Source of the DNA: Bacillota bacterium
GTDB lineage: Bacteria > Armatimonadota > HRBIN16
Direction of reading: 5' to 3'
Assembly (NCBI GenBank): GCA_023511455.1
Contig: JAIMBJ010000025.1
Location: 1-53,788 of the forward strand
DNA: 53,788 nucleotides
Part shown: positions 14,932 to 23,198 of the stretch, in pieces
Layout of the letters: every line of letters begins with the position of its first letter
Position numbering within the stretch: position 1 is the stretch's first letter
Translations under genes and position numbers: made by a program
The notes under the pieces: generated by a model
Databases searched by the model: none
Seen by the model: only the letters and a program-made list of their open reading frames with translations
What the model was told of the DNA's origin: nothing

Positions 14932-15755
14932 TCGCCATTATCCTCTTTGTGGGGGCGCCTTTCGTGGTGCTGCTGGGTGGTATTGCCGTTTTCCCCAAAC
15001 TCTGCCGCCGCTGGAACTGGCTGAAGGCAAACTATCGCGGCGAGGTCGTGCCCTGCAGCTACGGGGTCATCTGGTGGGCGTTCTGCAGTGTGCTTTACGC
15101 GGAGCTGGCGTGGACAGCGGATTCCGAAACACGCGCGCTGTCGGTAGCGTTTCTGCTGGCGGCGTTTGGCTTCGGGTTGCTGGGACTGATAGACGACCTG
15201 TGGGGTGGCACAGAGTTCAGGGGCTTGCGGGGGCATCTGCGCGCCCTGCGGCAGGGCAAGGTCACAACAGGTCTGCTGAAAGCGGCGGGTGGTCTTGCTC
15301 TCGCGATGGCAATCGCCTCCCTGTTGCAGACAGGCTGGGCAGTGTTGCCGGCAGGACTGCTGATTGCGCTGATGGCAAACGCAATGAATCTGCTGGACAT
15401 GCGCCCGGGCAGGGCGGTTTCCGTGTTTCTGGTGCTTTCGGTTGCCGCGGTGGTTTACCTGTTACGCAGCGAGCAGGCATTGACGGCGGCGTTGCTGGGC
15501 TTCTTGATGGCGGCTGCGCTTTTGCTGCGCCGACGTGACGCCGCTGGCGAGGCGATGATGGGCGACGTCGGCTCCAACCTGCTGGGCGGGGTGCTGGGCG
15601 TCTCGCTGGTGGCGGGTCTGCCGCTGTGGACAGAGGCGACCGTCTTGCTCCTGCTGGCGGCGCTGCATGTTGCCGCGGAACGTGTCTCTCTCAGCCAGTG
15701 GATCGAAAACACCCCTTGGGCACACCAGATAGACCGCTGGATGGGGGTTCGATAG
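14916..15755 (+). CDS. MraY/WecA-like polyprenyl-phosphate sugar-phosphate transferase
   Basis: 279 residues with about eight or nine membrane segments. The family motifs are recognisable though diverged: GLLGLIDDLWGGTEFRG (the magnesium-binding DD), NAMNLLDMRPGRAVSVF and EAMMGDVGSNLLGGVLG. It is shorter than MraY or WecA (about 320-360 residues). Members transfer a sugar-1-phosphate from UDP-sugar to a lipid carrier in envelope glycan synthesis. The ATG at 14916 overlaps the glycosyltransferase gene; a longer frame from 14634 would lie inside that gene. Last gene of the steA cluster. Confidence 0.8.
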   Translation: MDARLIAIILFVGAPFVVLLGGIAVFPKLCRRWNWLKANYRGEVVPCSYGVIWWAFCSVLYAELAWTADSETRALSVAFLLAAFGFGLLGLIDDLWGGTEFRGLRGHLRALRQGKVTTGLLKAAGGLALAMAIASLLQTGWAVLPAGLLIALMANAMNLLDMRPGRAVSVFLVLSVAAVVYLLRSEQALTAALLGFLMAAALLLRRRDAAGEAMMGDVGSNLLGGVLGVSLVAGLPLWTEATVLLLLAALHVAAERVSLSQWIENTPWAHQIDRWMGVR

Positions 15756-15764
15756 GTCTGTCCG

Positions 15765-16661
15765 CTATTGGTCAAGCACCCTGCGTATCCCCCACAGGAT
15801 GGATTTGTAGAAGGGGTCATCGATGCGGGTGATGTGGACGCCAACGCCACCCGATGAGTGGATGAAATGCTCCGCGTCGATAACCATCCCCACATGCGTC
15901 ACGGTACGCTGGTGGGGGTCGCTGCCCCCCGCGAAGAAGATGAGGTCGCCTGGCTGCGTTTCCGAAATGTCCACTGCCGTCGTTCGGGCGAAATCCGCCT
16001 GAAGGTCGGCATCTCGCGGTAGCACCAGTCCACACATGCGATACACCAGCTGCACGAAGCCCGAGCAGTCCAGTCCAAAGGGTGAACTGCCGCCCCACAG
16101 GTAGGGAACACCCAGCAACCGTCTGGCAGTGTATACCAGAGCGTTTTGCCAGCCCATGCGCGGCACACGGTAAGGCTCCACATTTTTGCCCTGCAGGATA
16201 ACCGTCCCTTCCACACGCAGCGAGCCCGCGCGGCTTATTGCAACCCATTGCGGGGTCACGTCCTGCGCCGCCATCCAGCCCGTTCGCCCATCCGGCAGAA
16301 CGACCCGAAGCCAGTCCTCATACCACTCGTTTCCTTCCAGCCATGCTCCCATCGGAGCAATCGTTAAATGGGGGGCATTGTAGTCGGGTTTCTCGCGCAC
16401 GAACGCCCAGAGCGCGTTGACCCGATAAACCTGTCCGGGTGCCGGGTACTCCTCGCTGTCATCCAACAGGCATATCTGCTTCGCCCGTACCCATCCCGTA
16501 TATCCATCGTCCGTCTGCACGTTCACCCAGTTTTGCCCGGAATCGGGAGGGCTCAGCAGCAAAAGGGTGTGTCCCAGCAGCATCTGGGAGACCTGCTCGC
16601 TGTCGCCGTCCGGCTGGGCGTGCATTTTGACCACATTATGGATGGCTACTGCGCGGGGCAA
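15765..16661 (-). CDS. NlpC/P60 peptidase with SH3-like domains (YkfC-like)
   Basis: 298 residues. Two SH3-type domains (about residues 5-75 and 85-150, with NWVNVQTDDGYTGWV and RVVLPDGRTGWMAAQDV) precede an NlpC/P60 catalytic domain: LDCSGFVQLVYRMCG with the Cys, THVGMVIDAEHFIHSSGG with two His. The family cuts gamma-D-glutamyl bonds in wall peptides. I choose TTG at 16661: GGAGG stands six bases upstream and the SH3 fold starts at once (PRAVAIHNVVKMHAQPDG). This gives no signal peptide, so it would be a cytoplasmic recycling enzyme like YkfC, fitting the M55 peptidase at 3063. The longer frame to 16874 is low-complexity read-through. Confidence 0.88.
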   Translation of the reverse strand: MPRAVAIHNVVKMHAQPDGDSEQVSQMLLGHTLLLLSPPDSGQNWVNVQTDDGYTGWVRAKQICLLDDSEEYPAPGQVYRVNALWAFVREKPDYNAPHLTIAPMGAWLEGNEWYEDWLRVVLPDGRTGWMAAQDVTPQWVAISRAGSLRVEGTVILQGKNVEPYRVPRMGWQNALVYTARRLLGVPYLWGGSSPFGLDCSGFVQLVYRMCGLVLPRDADLQADFARTTAVDISETQPGDLIFFAGGSDPHQRTVTHVGMVIDAEHFIHSSGGVGVHITRIDDPFYKSILWGIRRVLDQ

Positions 16662-16763
16662 TTTCGTCCTCCAATGGCTCAAAATACCGTATTTTTCACA
16701 GCTATCAGGCGTGTTCGAATGTCCTAAGATAAAAGTGGCTACGCGCCACGCAGCCGATGCGGT

Positions 16764-16822
16764 GGGCAGGAGGGCGGAAGAGCCGGTGGAGAACGTCGGG
16801 CGCCGCCGTCCTGCCCTTTTTT
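16764..16822 (+). terminator. Terminator-like hairpin on plus without an obvious upstream gene
   Basis: GGGCAGGAGGGCGG (16764-16777) pairs with CCGCCGTCCTGCCC (16803-16816) with one mismatch and a 25-base loop, and is followed by six T. The T tail faces plus, but the genes on both sides are on minus. It may still end transcripts of the ceramidase-like gene as a hairpin without a tail, or terminate an unannotated plus-strand RNA. Confidence 0.45.
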
Positions 16823-16824
16823 GC

Positions 16825-18399
16825 TTAGAACGAGAAGAAGTCGCCGAGACGCTGGGCAAGGAACAGGTCTCCATCCACCACTACCTGTCCGCTCATGTAT
16901 GCCTGTTCCGGACCCATCCTGCCCTCTACCAGCGCGAGGAACGTCTGCGCGTTGGTGGTAATGGTCACGTCTGCCTGCGCACCGGATGCTCCGCGGCGGA
17001 CGTTACACTTGTTGTTGGCAATCTCGATCTCCCACACGCCACCGCCTTCTCCGGTAATCGTGATGCGGTACAGCACCTTAGCACCGTATGCCCGTTCGGG
17101 GCGGAAGCGTGATGGCAGATTGTCAAAGAAAGCGGCTACCGGCGATTTCGCTGCTTCCGCTACCGCAGGAGGCGACTGCTTTGCCATCGCGATGAGCGCG
17201 TCCGCAACCAGCCGCCCCGCTTTCTCGCCAACGCTCATGCTGGTTTCGTAGCGATACAGCGACAGCCCGTAATCCGCCTCAGAGAGGATGTACCCCAGCT
17301 CGTCGTTTGCCAGACCGATGACCAGCTTCGGGTTCCCCTTCATGTGTCGCTTTATCTGGAAGCCGATGTTCGGCAGCGCCTCGCCGGGCAGAGTAACCAT
17401 CTCCACCGGACCCAGCGTCACATGCATCACTTCGGTAACGACCTCATCGGTTTGCAGGACGGGTTCGGGGAACAGTCCGGCTCTCGCTGCTTGCTTGAAC
17501 TGCTCATTCTCGACAGGAATGGTGATTTCAGCGCGTCGTATGGACAGGGATGCCTCCTTCAGCTCGGTAGCATTCTTCAGTGCGTTCAGAGCTGCCTGTC
17601 CCAGCGCGTTACCCACGCGCTCACACTCCCTCCAGTCGTTGCCGGGCGAGTCGACAGTGACCATGCCGCCCAGTGCACCGTTCAGGAACAGGGCGATGCC
17701 GCCCTCCGCGCCCTCGATGGTCTGGCGCATATAGTGCACGATGTCGGAGGTGAGCGAGCGAATGTTCATCAGCTCGGGGTGCACCGCGTAGTTCACGATG
17801 GTGGCAATGGTCTTGTTATCGCTGGCGTTTCGCAGTTGCAACACCGCAATGGAGGTATCCAGTATCTCCGCCACGCGTACATTGCGGGAAACGCCCGTCA
17901 CGCCCTCCCCACTGGCAACACGCAGTACTGCCGGTTGCAGATTCTTTGCTGCCTCTTCAATCGCGTCTGCCACTTTCTGCTTCATCTGGGCGTACCACTC
18001 TTTATCCACACCCGACACGCCCTGCTCTGGCTGTCCCCACAGACCGATGCTGTCCGGACCGCTATGCGTATGGGTCGCCGCGATGATGATGTGGGAGGCC
18101 GGTACAGAGGCGACTTTGCTGCGTATCTCCTGCACTGCGGGGTACAGCAGTCCAATCAGGTCGCAGGAGACGATAGCCATCTTCACCTCGCCCGCCTGAA
18201 TCACCACCGCAGTGGCATACACGTCATCGTGTATCTCTTCCGCACGGCGGTTGGCGCTGTAGCCAGCCAGATATGGTAGTTTCTCCGGGGTTATCTTCAC
18301 ACGAGCTGCGCCTGCCTGAAGGCTCTGTGACCATGATGCAGTCAGGGGCAACAAGACAAACAGCATGGCAATCGAGAACACTGGCATCAAACGGAACAT
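16825..18399 (-). CDS. Exported neutral-ceramidase-like hydrolase fused to an SCP2-like domain
   Basis: 524 residues. A signal peptide (LMPVFSIAMLFVLLPLTASW) is followed by a domain like the N-terminal catalytic part of neutral/alkaline ceramidases: AGAARVKITPEKLPYLAGYS, CDLIGLLYPAVQEI, ATHTHSGPDSIGLW and NYAVHPELMNIRSLTSDIVH (zinc-ligand His motifs), and LFLNGALGGMVTVDS. From about residue 425 an SCP2 sterol-carrier-like domain follows (YRITITGEGGGVWEIEIANN, ADVTITTNAQTFLALVEGRM, YMSGQVVVDGDLFLAQRLGD). This joins a lipid-amide hydrolase with a lipid-binding domain in one exported protein. Many bacterial relatives have no proven substrate, so ceramidase activity is not claimed. Confidence 0.8.
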   Translation of the reverse strand: MFRLMPVFSIAMLFVLLPLTASWSQSLQAGAARVKITPEKLPYLAGYSANRRAEEIHDDVYATAVVIQAGEVKMAIVSCDLIGLLYPAVQEIRSKVASVPASHIIIAATHTHSGPDSIGLWGQPEQGVSGVDKEWYAQMKQKVADAIEEAAKNLQPAVLRVASGEGVTGVSRNVRVAEILDTSIAVLQLRNASDNKTIATIVNYAVHPELMNIRSLTSDIVHYMRQTIEGAEGGIALFLNGALGGMVTVDSPGNDWRECERVGNALGQAALNALKNATELKEASLSIRRAEITIPVENEQFKQAARAGLFPEPVLQTDEVVTEVMHVTLGPVEMVTLPGEALPNIGFQIKRHMKGNPKLVIGLANDELGYILSEADYGLSLYRYETSMSVGEKAGRLVADALIAMAKQSPPAVAEAAKSPVAAFFDNLPSRFRPERAYGAKVLYRITITGEGGGVWEIEIANNKCNVRRGASGAQADVTITTNAQTFLALVEGRMGPEQAYMSGQVVVDGDLFLAQRLGDFFSF

Positions 18400-18501
18400 G
18401 GGTGTTTACTCCTCCCCTCCCTCATGAAGATACTTGCCGGTAACCTGTTCTACGGCAACGGCAGGATTCCTTGCGAAAGCTTCGCCGTTGGGAAGAACAC
18501 G

Positions 18502-19782
18502 CTACCGCGTTGCAGCGCCGACATTGCCGCTGATTTGCACCGCTCCGGCAGAACGGTTCGTGATGCGCACCTCACCCGTGACCACGTTGTCCGTGATAAC
18601 GGCGCGACGCACTCCTTCCCCGATATCCACCTGCGGGCGGTCGTCGCGGAACTCACAACCCCGCACCAGCACCGTGCCGCCGCGTGCCTGAATGGCTGCG
18701 CGTCCCTCCTTGTCCTTGTCCCACTGCATGAATGTGCAGTCGGAGAAGCCAACCGTGCCACTGCCCTCAATCACCGCAATCTGTTTGTTGGGTCCCCAGT
18801 AGGCGCAGTTGACGAAGCGCACCGTGCCCGAATGGGTGGGGGCGACGCGCACCATGGTGGGGTCGCTGCCGCGAAACGAGACGAACTCGCCGTTGGTAAT
18901 CAGCACCCCCATTGGCGCGGTCTGCTCCACCAGCACCGCTACCAGACAGTCGTCCGCGCCGATGCCCAGGAAATTGCCGTTGCACACCCCTGCTTTCGTC
19001 TGGGTGAATCGGTAGCCCACCTTGTAGCCGTAGCAGAAGGTGTTCAAAACGTACTGCCAGTCGCTGCGTCCGAAGATGAACGCCTCGCCGTTTTGCATCT
19101 GCCACTCGAACAGTTTGGGCTTCATGCTGAACCAGGGGTTAAAGTGCACGTTCTCGATGCGTCCGATGTCGTATATCTGGTCCACCAGCACCCCCCGCCT
19201 CAGGGGTTGACCATGCACGTTGCGTATCAGATGGCGCTCGTTCTGGGTGGCGTCGATGCCGTTATAGGGGTTGAGCATCTCCACATCCAGCACAGCAGGA
19301 TTCTTGCCGCGCATGGCGATTGCCCACGGGTAGGGAGTGGGCACGTCGTCGGTCTTCTGTTCGGGATAGTACAGCACCACGCCCTTCAGGGTACTGTTGG
19401 TGTTCAGGGTGATGAAGGCAGCACCTTCCTCACTGCCCGCGCCCCCGGTGATGAGAAAGGTCGTACCGTCATCGGTGGGTTTGGGCAACCCTGCGTCGCG
19501 GATGCCGTTATGTGCGGGTACCGACTCCCACACGCCTTTCAGGGTGACGCCATTGGGCACCACGAGGTGCCCTTTGAACAGGTAATTTCCCCTTGGGGCG
19601 TACACCACGCCGCCGCCCGCCTTGCCCGCCTCGTCCAGTGCGCGCTGAAAGGCAGCGGTATCATCGGTTTTGCCGTCGCCTTTCGCACCGAAATCGCGCA
19701 CATTGTACACATCACGCTCTGCCATCGCAGCTATACCTCCTGTGAACAAGATGACGGACATCACTAACAGAAACCATCGCAT
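18502..19782 (-). CDS. Exported pectate-lyase-superfamily (GH28-type) beta-helix protein
   Basis: 426 residues with a signal peptide (FLLVMSVILFTGGIAAMA). The opening VYNVRDFGAKGDGKTDDTAA and FQRALDEAGKAGGGVVYAPR, GNYLFKGHLVVPNGVTLKG is the classic N-terminus of the pectate-lyase superfamily domain, and right-handed beta-helix coils follow to the end. Plant and phage relatives depolymerise polysaccharides; the catalytic residues cannot be placed here. The start is ATG with GGAGGTATTCC upstream. It is 102 bases upstream of the ceramidase-like gene and likely cotranscribed with it. Confidence 0.85.
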   Translation of the reverse strand: MRWFLLVMSVILFTGGIAAMAERDVYNVRDFGAKGDGKTDDTAAFQRALDEAGKAGGGVVYAPRGNYLFKGHLVVPNGVTLKGVWESVPAHNGIRDAGLPKPTDDGTTFLITGGAGSEEGAAFITLNTNSTLKGVVLYYPEQKTDDVPTPYPWAIAMRGKNPAVLDVEMLNPYNGIDATQNERHLIRNVHGQPLRRGVLVDQIYDIGRIENVHFNPWFSMKPKLFEWQMQNGEAFIFGRSDWQYVLNTFCYGYKVGYRFTQTKAGVCNGNFLGIGADDCLVAVLVEQTAPMGVLITNGEFVSFRGSDPTMVRVAPTHSGTVRFVNCAYWGPNKQIAVIEGSGTVGFSDCTFMQWDKDKEGRAAIQARGGTVLVRGCEFRDDRPQVDIGEGVRRAVITDNVVTGEVRITNRSAGAVQISGNVGAATR

Positions 19783-19854
19783 GACTGGAATACCTCCGTA
19801 TTCGTTTCTCTGGCGGCGAGATTCGGCAGAGAGCGGGAAGCGTCCTTGCGGGAT

Positions 19855-19888
19855 AAAAACGTCGCGCAGGAGCCATTCCTGCGCGACG
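19855..19888 (-). terminator. Intrinsic terminator of the prepilin gene
   Basis: On minus, CGTCGCGCAGGA pairs perfectly with TCCTGCGCGACG around a 5-base loop, followed by TTTTTATC. It lies 15 bases past the prepilin stop and separates it from the beta-helix gene. Confidence 0.85.
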
Positions 19889-19903
19889 CTAATGGTTTAC
19901 GCT

Positions 19904-20773
19904 TTATTGACAGGTTTGTCCCTGCGGATAGGTATAGATGCCCATGCGCTCGTACTCGCAGATGAGCTGTGCCTGCGACTTGCGTGTGCCGTCGGGGTTG
20001 GTCAGGGCGGGGTCGCGGTAATACTTCGCATGCCCGTCGGCGAAAATCCAGTTGCGCCCACCCATGTGGCGCTGTCCCTTAGGCCATCGGCGGTTTGGCG
20101 CGCCGTTGTCGTAGCCCGGTGCGATGTACCAGCCCGCAAAGGCGTTGCCGTTGGGCTCGATGCGGCTGCCGACGTCGGTTACATAGAATGTCTGGGCTGG
20201 GAACTGGATGGACGCCATCGGCAACATCTTGCGGCAGTCATACTGATCCCAGCTAATGTAGTAGCCTCCGGCGAGCAGGTAGTTTCCTGCGTACGACAGG
20301 GGAAGCACGTCTCGCATCCCGTTGACCACATTGCGGATACCGGGGTACGCGCCGGGAACGCCCGCGGCTAACAGCTGCAACTCGTAGCAAGTGGAGCCGA
20401 ATTTGCTGAAACCGCCACGGTCCGGGTCGCTGGGACATACGAGAATCTGATAGTTCTTCTTGTAGGGGATAATCGCCAGCGGGAAGGCAAACACGCCGCT
20501 CCAGTAGGGGTCTGAGCCATCCGTGACCACACGACAGCCCTCCGACTGAGGCGCGCTACATGGACCTACCCATCCCGTCTCCGGAAGTATCTCATCGTAG
20601 TCCTGCGCGTACATCATCGAAGCCAGACCAATCTGCTTGGTGTTGGACAGGCAGCTGGTCTTGCGTGCCTGCTCACGTGCCTGCGCGAATACCGGGAACA
20701 GGATGGCTGCCAGTATCGCGATAATCGCTATCACCACGAGCAGTTCAATCAGGGTAAAAGCCTTTCTGGACAT
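19904..20773 (-). CDS. Type II/IV prepilin-like protein (DUF1559-type)
   Basis: 289 residues. The N-terminus [19 protein letters not shown] is a prepilin leader: cleavage is expected after KA with Phe as the first mature residue and Glu at +5. It continues as [20 protein letters not shown] and [19 protein letters not shown], the DUF1559 arrangement seen in very many copies in Armatimonadota and Planctomycetes. Near the end [18 protein letters not shown] is the usual H-x(n)-DGH motif. These are secreted pseudopilin-like surface proteins of unknown role. AGGAGGT lies seven bases before the ATG; the longer frame to 20839 crosses the promoter. Confidence 0.92.
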   Translation of the reverse strand: MSRKAFTLIELLVVIAIIAILAAILFPVFAQAREQARKTSCLSNTKQIGLASMMYAQDYDEILPETGWVGPCSAPQSEGCRVVTDGSDPYWSGVFAFPLAIIPYKKNYQILVCPSDPDRGGFSKFGSTCYELQLLAAGVPGAYPGIRNVVNGMRDVLPLSYAGNYLLAGGYYISWDQYDCRKMLPMASIQFPAQTFYVTDVGSRIEPNGNAFAGWYIAPGYDNGAPNRRWPKGQRHMGGRNWIFADGHAKYYRDPALTNPDGTRKSQAQLICEYERMGIYTYPQGQTCQ

Positions 20774-20810
20774 TGCCCGATACCTCCTCTTGACGTAGAT
20801 TTGCCAATAA

Positions 20811-20839
20811 ATCTTAGCACCGGTAACGAGGAGAGTCAA
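20811..20839 (-). promoter_or_regulatory. Sigma-70-type promoter of the prepilin gene
   Basis: On minus: TTGACT (complement of 20834-20839), 17-base spacer, TAAGAT (complement of 20811-20816). Predicted RNA start near 20804 gives a leader of about 31 bases that includes AGGAGGT. Confidence 0.75.
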
Positions 20840-21078
20840 CTGGTTCCGAGGTGCATCGGTGTTAAAAGGCGTTTAAGGTTCGATGTGTACTGCGACGTGG
20901 TCGGATGAAAACTCTGGGAGGAGACTGCTCTTGCTGCGATTGTGACAGCACCTGTCAGTGATGCCGCGCACCTGCGAAGCACCTCAAGTCGTTTCACTGA
21001 GAGAGCCAGCAAAGGGTCTCCGCCTCCTCGCTGCGGTCAGAAGGGTAGTGGGGTTACAGAATGACCGTTCCCGCCAGA
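20840..21078. other. Intergenic stretch with no gene seen
   Basis: About 240 bases between the prepilin promoter and the end of the outer-membrane gene. It has several stops in all frames, no tRNA-like fold and no good terminator; I see only a short GC-rich stretch (about 21027-21046). Confidence 0.5.
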
Positions 21079-23082
21079 CTAAAACTTCACTCCCAGCTTC
21101 AACCGCGCCTCGTACTCGGTCTGGCTCGGCTGGAAGATGCGGTCGCGCTGGTAGGTGGTCAGTGAGCCTTCCAGACTGACGTTGAACACATCGCTCAGCG
21201 CATAGCGGTAACCGAGTCGATAGGTGTGCGCCGCCAGCTCGCTGGTGGTCTGTTGCCGGCTCAGCTGGTAGCCCGTCAAGATCTCCATCAGCGGCGAGAA
21301 GCGGTAGATGATCGCCACATCCGCCAGCGTCATGTTTGTGCTGTTGAGCAGGTCACGGCGCACACCCAGGCTTCCCCGCAGGGTGAGTGCGTTCATCTGC
21401 GCCTGCAGCTTCACGTCTGCTTGCTCCTGCTGTTTGATGTTGCCCTTGTTGTCCTCCGGGTTGCGCGTGTAGCTGCCCGTGACGCTGAGCGACTGCGACG
21501 GCTGTACACTCAGCGCAAGCCCCCACGTCTCCGGCGGCACCGTGCCCTCCTGCAAGCGCAGCCGATGGGTGGCTTCCAGACGCCACGTGCGGTTGGGAGC
21601 AATCTGCGCCCGCAGGGTGCGTACATAGTCCTCCCGCTCACCAGCATAGCGACCCTGCACCCCGGTCTCCAGCCGAATACCCTGCCATGGCTGCAACGCC
21701 AGTAATACGTCCCGCTTCAGCGATGCCCGCTCGCCTGTGGTTTCCAGCGATGCCCCGGTCTCCAGCTGCAGGGTTGGGCGAGGAGTGCTGACCACACGCA
21801 CACTGGTAGCCGTAGCGCGGTCGCCCAGCTCTCCCTGTCGCTGCATGTAGCTGCCCAGCAGCCGATAGGTGGAAGACGGCTTCGCTTCCAACCCGAGGCT
21901 CAGTTCCGTCTGCTGCTTCTCACCGATTTCGTCGTAGCGGATGCCCGTGCGCACCTGCACACCCTGTGCAGGAGAGGTGGTAACTCCCAGCGCGGCGGCC
22001 GAGCGTTCCGTGGCGCCCTGCATGCCTGTCAGCTTCTGTTGCTCCAGCAACGCCTGCGCCTGCGTATTTGGAGTAAGGTTCACCTGCGCCGTCAGGCGGT
22101 CGGTGGTGACTTCCGAACGCCCCTGCAGCAGGCTTTGCTGTTCCTGTGTGTGCCGCTCGATGCCCGCCGCCAGCGCGCCCCGATGCATACTCACCGATGC
22201 GGAGGTGGTGGTCACGGTCGCGAGGGGGTTCTCCTGATTCAGGTAGGAGACCACGGCGCGGATGCCCTCCGCAGGGTTATAGGCGAGGGTAGCGGACGTG
22301 CCCGCCGCCTTCGCGCCACCCAGTTCGCTCTGCTGGTAACCCAGCGACAGGTTCAGCCGCTGGCTCAGCATCATCTTCAGCGCGGTGCTGAACGCATCGG
22401 TATCGGGCTTTACTTTCCACGCCTGCGCGCCGGCGAACTCGCGCCCGGTACGCAGGTAGCTCAGCGTCCATTCGGCGAGGTCGCTCTTAGCAGTTGCCTG
22501 CAGGCGCAGTCCGCTTTTGTCATCGATTCGCCCTCGCGCGTTGGGGTCGGTCATGAAGGTCGCGCTAATCTGGGTGCTTCCCGCAGGCAACAGTTCGCCT
22601 GTCAGACCCAGCAGGGTGGTCTCTTTGCCGGGCTTATCCAGCGAGGCGGAGTAGGCACCGGTCAGGGCGAGTTTGCCCCGCGCGGCGTTCAGCAGCTCCA
22701 TGTCCAGCGGCAGTTGCAGCGTCCGCGGATTGCGCTGAGCGGTCTTCGCGTCCACCTCATAGGTTACCTGTGCCATGCTCCCGTTGCGCAGCGGTTGCGT
22801 GAAGGTCAGTGTGCCCGCCGCGTAATCGATGGTGTATTCCTCTCCGCGTGTGAGCGTGCGCCCATCCACCACCACGCGCTCGCTTCGGTTCAGCACTCCT
22901 TTCCACGAGAGCAGATAGGGACCGCGCGTGTTGCGACCGATGAACACGTCGGTGTAGCGGAGGTACGCCGAATCCCCACCGGACAGCGCCGCAGGCACGT
23001 TCGCCGGTTGCTGCGCCGCCGTCGGTAATAGCCACGCCATGCACAAGATACCAGTTGTGAGCAGAGCCAACAGGGCGCGCAT
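21079..23082 (-). CDS. Outer-membrane beta-barrel protein
   Basis: 667 residues with a signal peptide (LLALLTTGILCMAWLLPTAA). An N-terminal domain with GGDSAYLRYTDVFIGRNTRG and SERVVVDGRTLTRGEEYTID, YAAGTLTFTQPLRNGSMAQV resembles a beta-sandwich plug. The remainder is a long series of alternating amphipathic strands with short turns (for example TEWTLSYLRTG-like repeats) and ends in YEARLKLGVKF, with the terminal Phe used by the BAM insertion machinery. It indicates a true outer membrane. No substrate or transport role can be read. A -10 box (TATAAT, complement of 23104-23109) stands 22 bases before the start; its -35 is weak. Confidence 0.8.
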   Translation of the reverse strand: MRALLALLTTGILCMAWLLPTAAQQPANVPAALSGGDSAYLRYTDVFIGRNTRGPYLLSWKGVLNRSERVVVDGRTLTRGEEYTIDYAAGTLTFTQPLRNGSMAQVTYEVDAKTAQRNPRTLQLPLDMELLNAARGKLALTGAYSASLDKPGKETTLLGLTGELLPAGSTQISATFMTDPNARGRIDDKSGLRLQATAKSDLAEWTLSYLRTGREFAGAQAWKVKPDTDAFSTALKMMLSQRLNLSLGYQQSELGGAKAAGTSATLAYNPAEGIRAVVSYLNQENPLATVTTTSASVSMHRGALAAGIERHTQEQQSLLQGRSEVTTDRLTAQVNLTPNTQAQALLEQQKLTGMQGATERSAAALGVTTSPAQGVQVRTGIRYDEIGEKQQTELSLGLEAKPSSTYRLLGSYMQRQGELGDRATATSVRVVSTPRPTLQLETGASLETTGERASLKRDVLLALQPWQGIRLETGVQGRYAGEREDYVRTLRAQIAPNRTWRLEATHRLRLQEGTVPPETWGLALSVQPSQSLSVTGSYTRNPEDNKGNIKQQEQADVKLQAQMNALTLRGSLGVRRDLLNSTNMTLADVAIIYRFSPLMEILTGYQLSRQQTTSELAAHTYRLGYRYALSDVFNVSLEGSLTTYQRDRIFQPSQTEYEARLKLGVKF

Positions 23083-23103
23083 TGCTATTCCCCTCCCACC
23101 TGT

Positions 23104-23109
23104 ATTATA
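23104..23109 (-). promoter_or_regulatory. -10 box for the outer-membrane protein gene
   Basis: Perfect TATAAT on minus, 22 bases before the ATG at 23082, with GGGAGGGG as ribosome-binding site between. No convincing -35 hexamer. Confidence 0.5.
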
Positions 23110-23151
23110 GACGCTTTTTGCACGAAATGCATTACAGTCTTTTCATCCCCT

Positions 23152-23179
23152 TTGCGTAGACAGCAAATAGGGATACAAT
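23152..23179 (+). promoter_or_regulatory. Promoter of priA
   Basis: TTGCGT (23152-23157), 16-base spacer, TACAAT (23174-23179). Predicted RNA start near 23186, 13 bases before the ATG at 23199. Confidence 0.5.
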
Positions 23180-23198
23180 ATCCCTCGGGGTATTGCGG

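Noticed and set aside
16662-16874. Longer N-terminus for the NlpC/P60 protein
   Set aside because: The extra 71 residues are Ser/Arg-rich and run through the hairpin at 16764-16822. The TTG with GGAGG at proper spacing begins right at the SH3 fold.
18424-19767. 447-residue plus-strand open frame
   Set aside because: Lies opposite the pectate-lyase-like gene with its signal peptide and motifs. The translation is His- and Val-rich in the way typical of antisense frames in GC-rich DNA.
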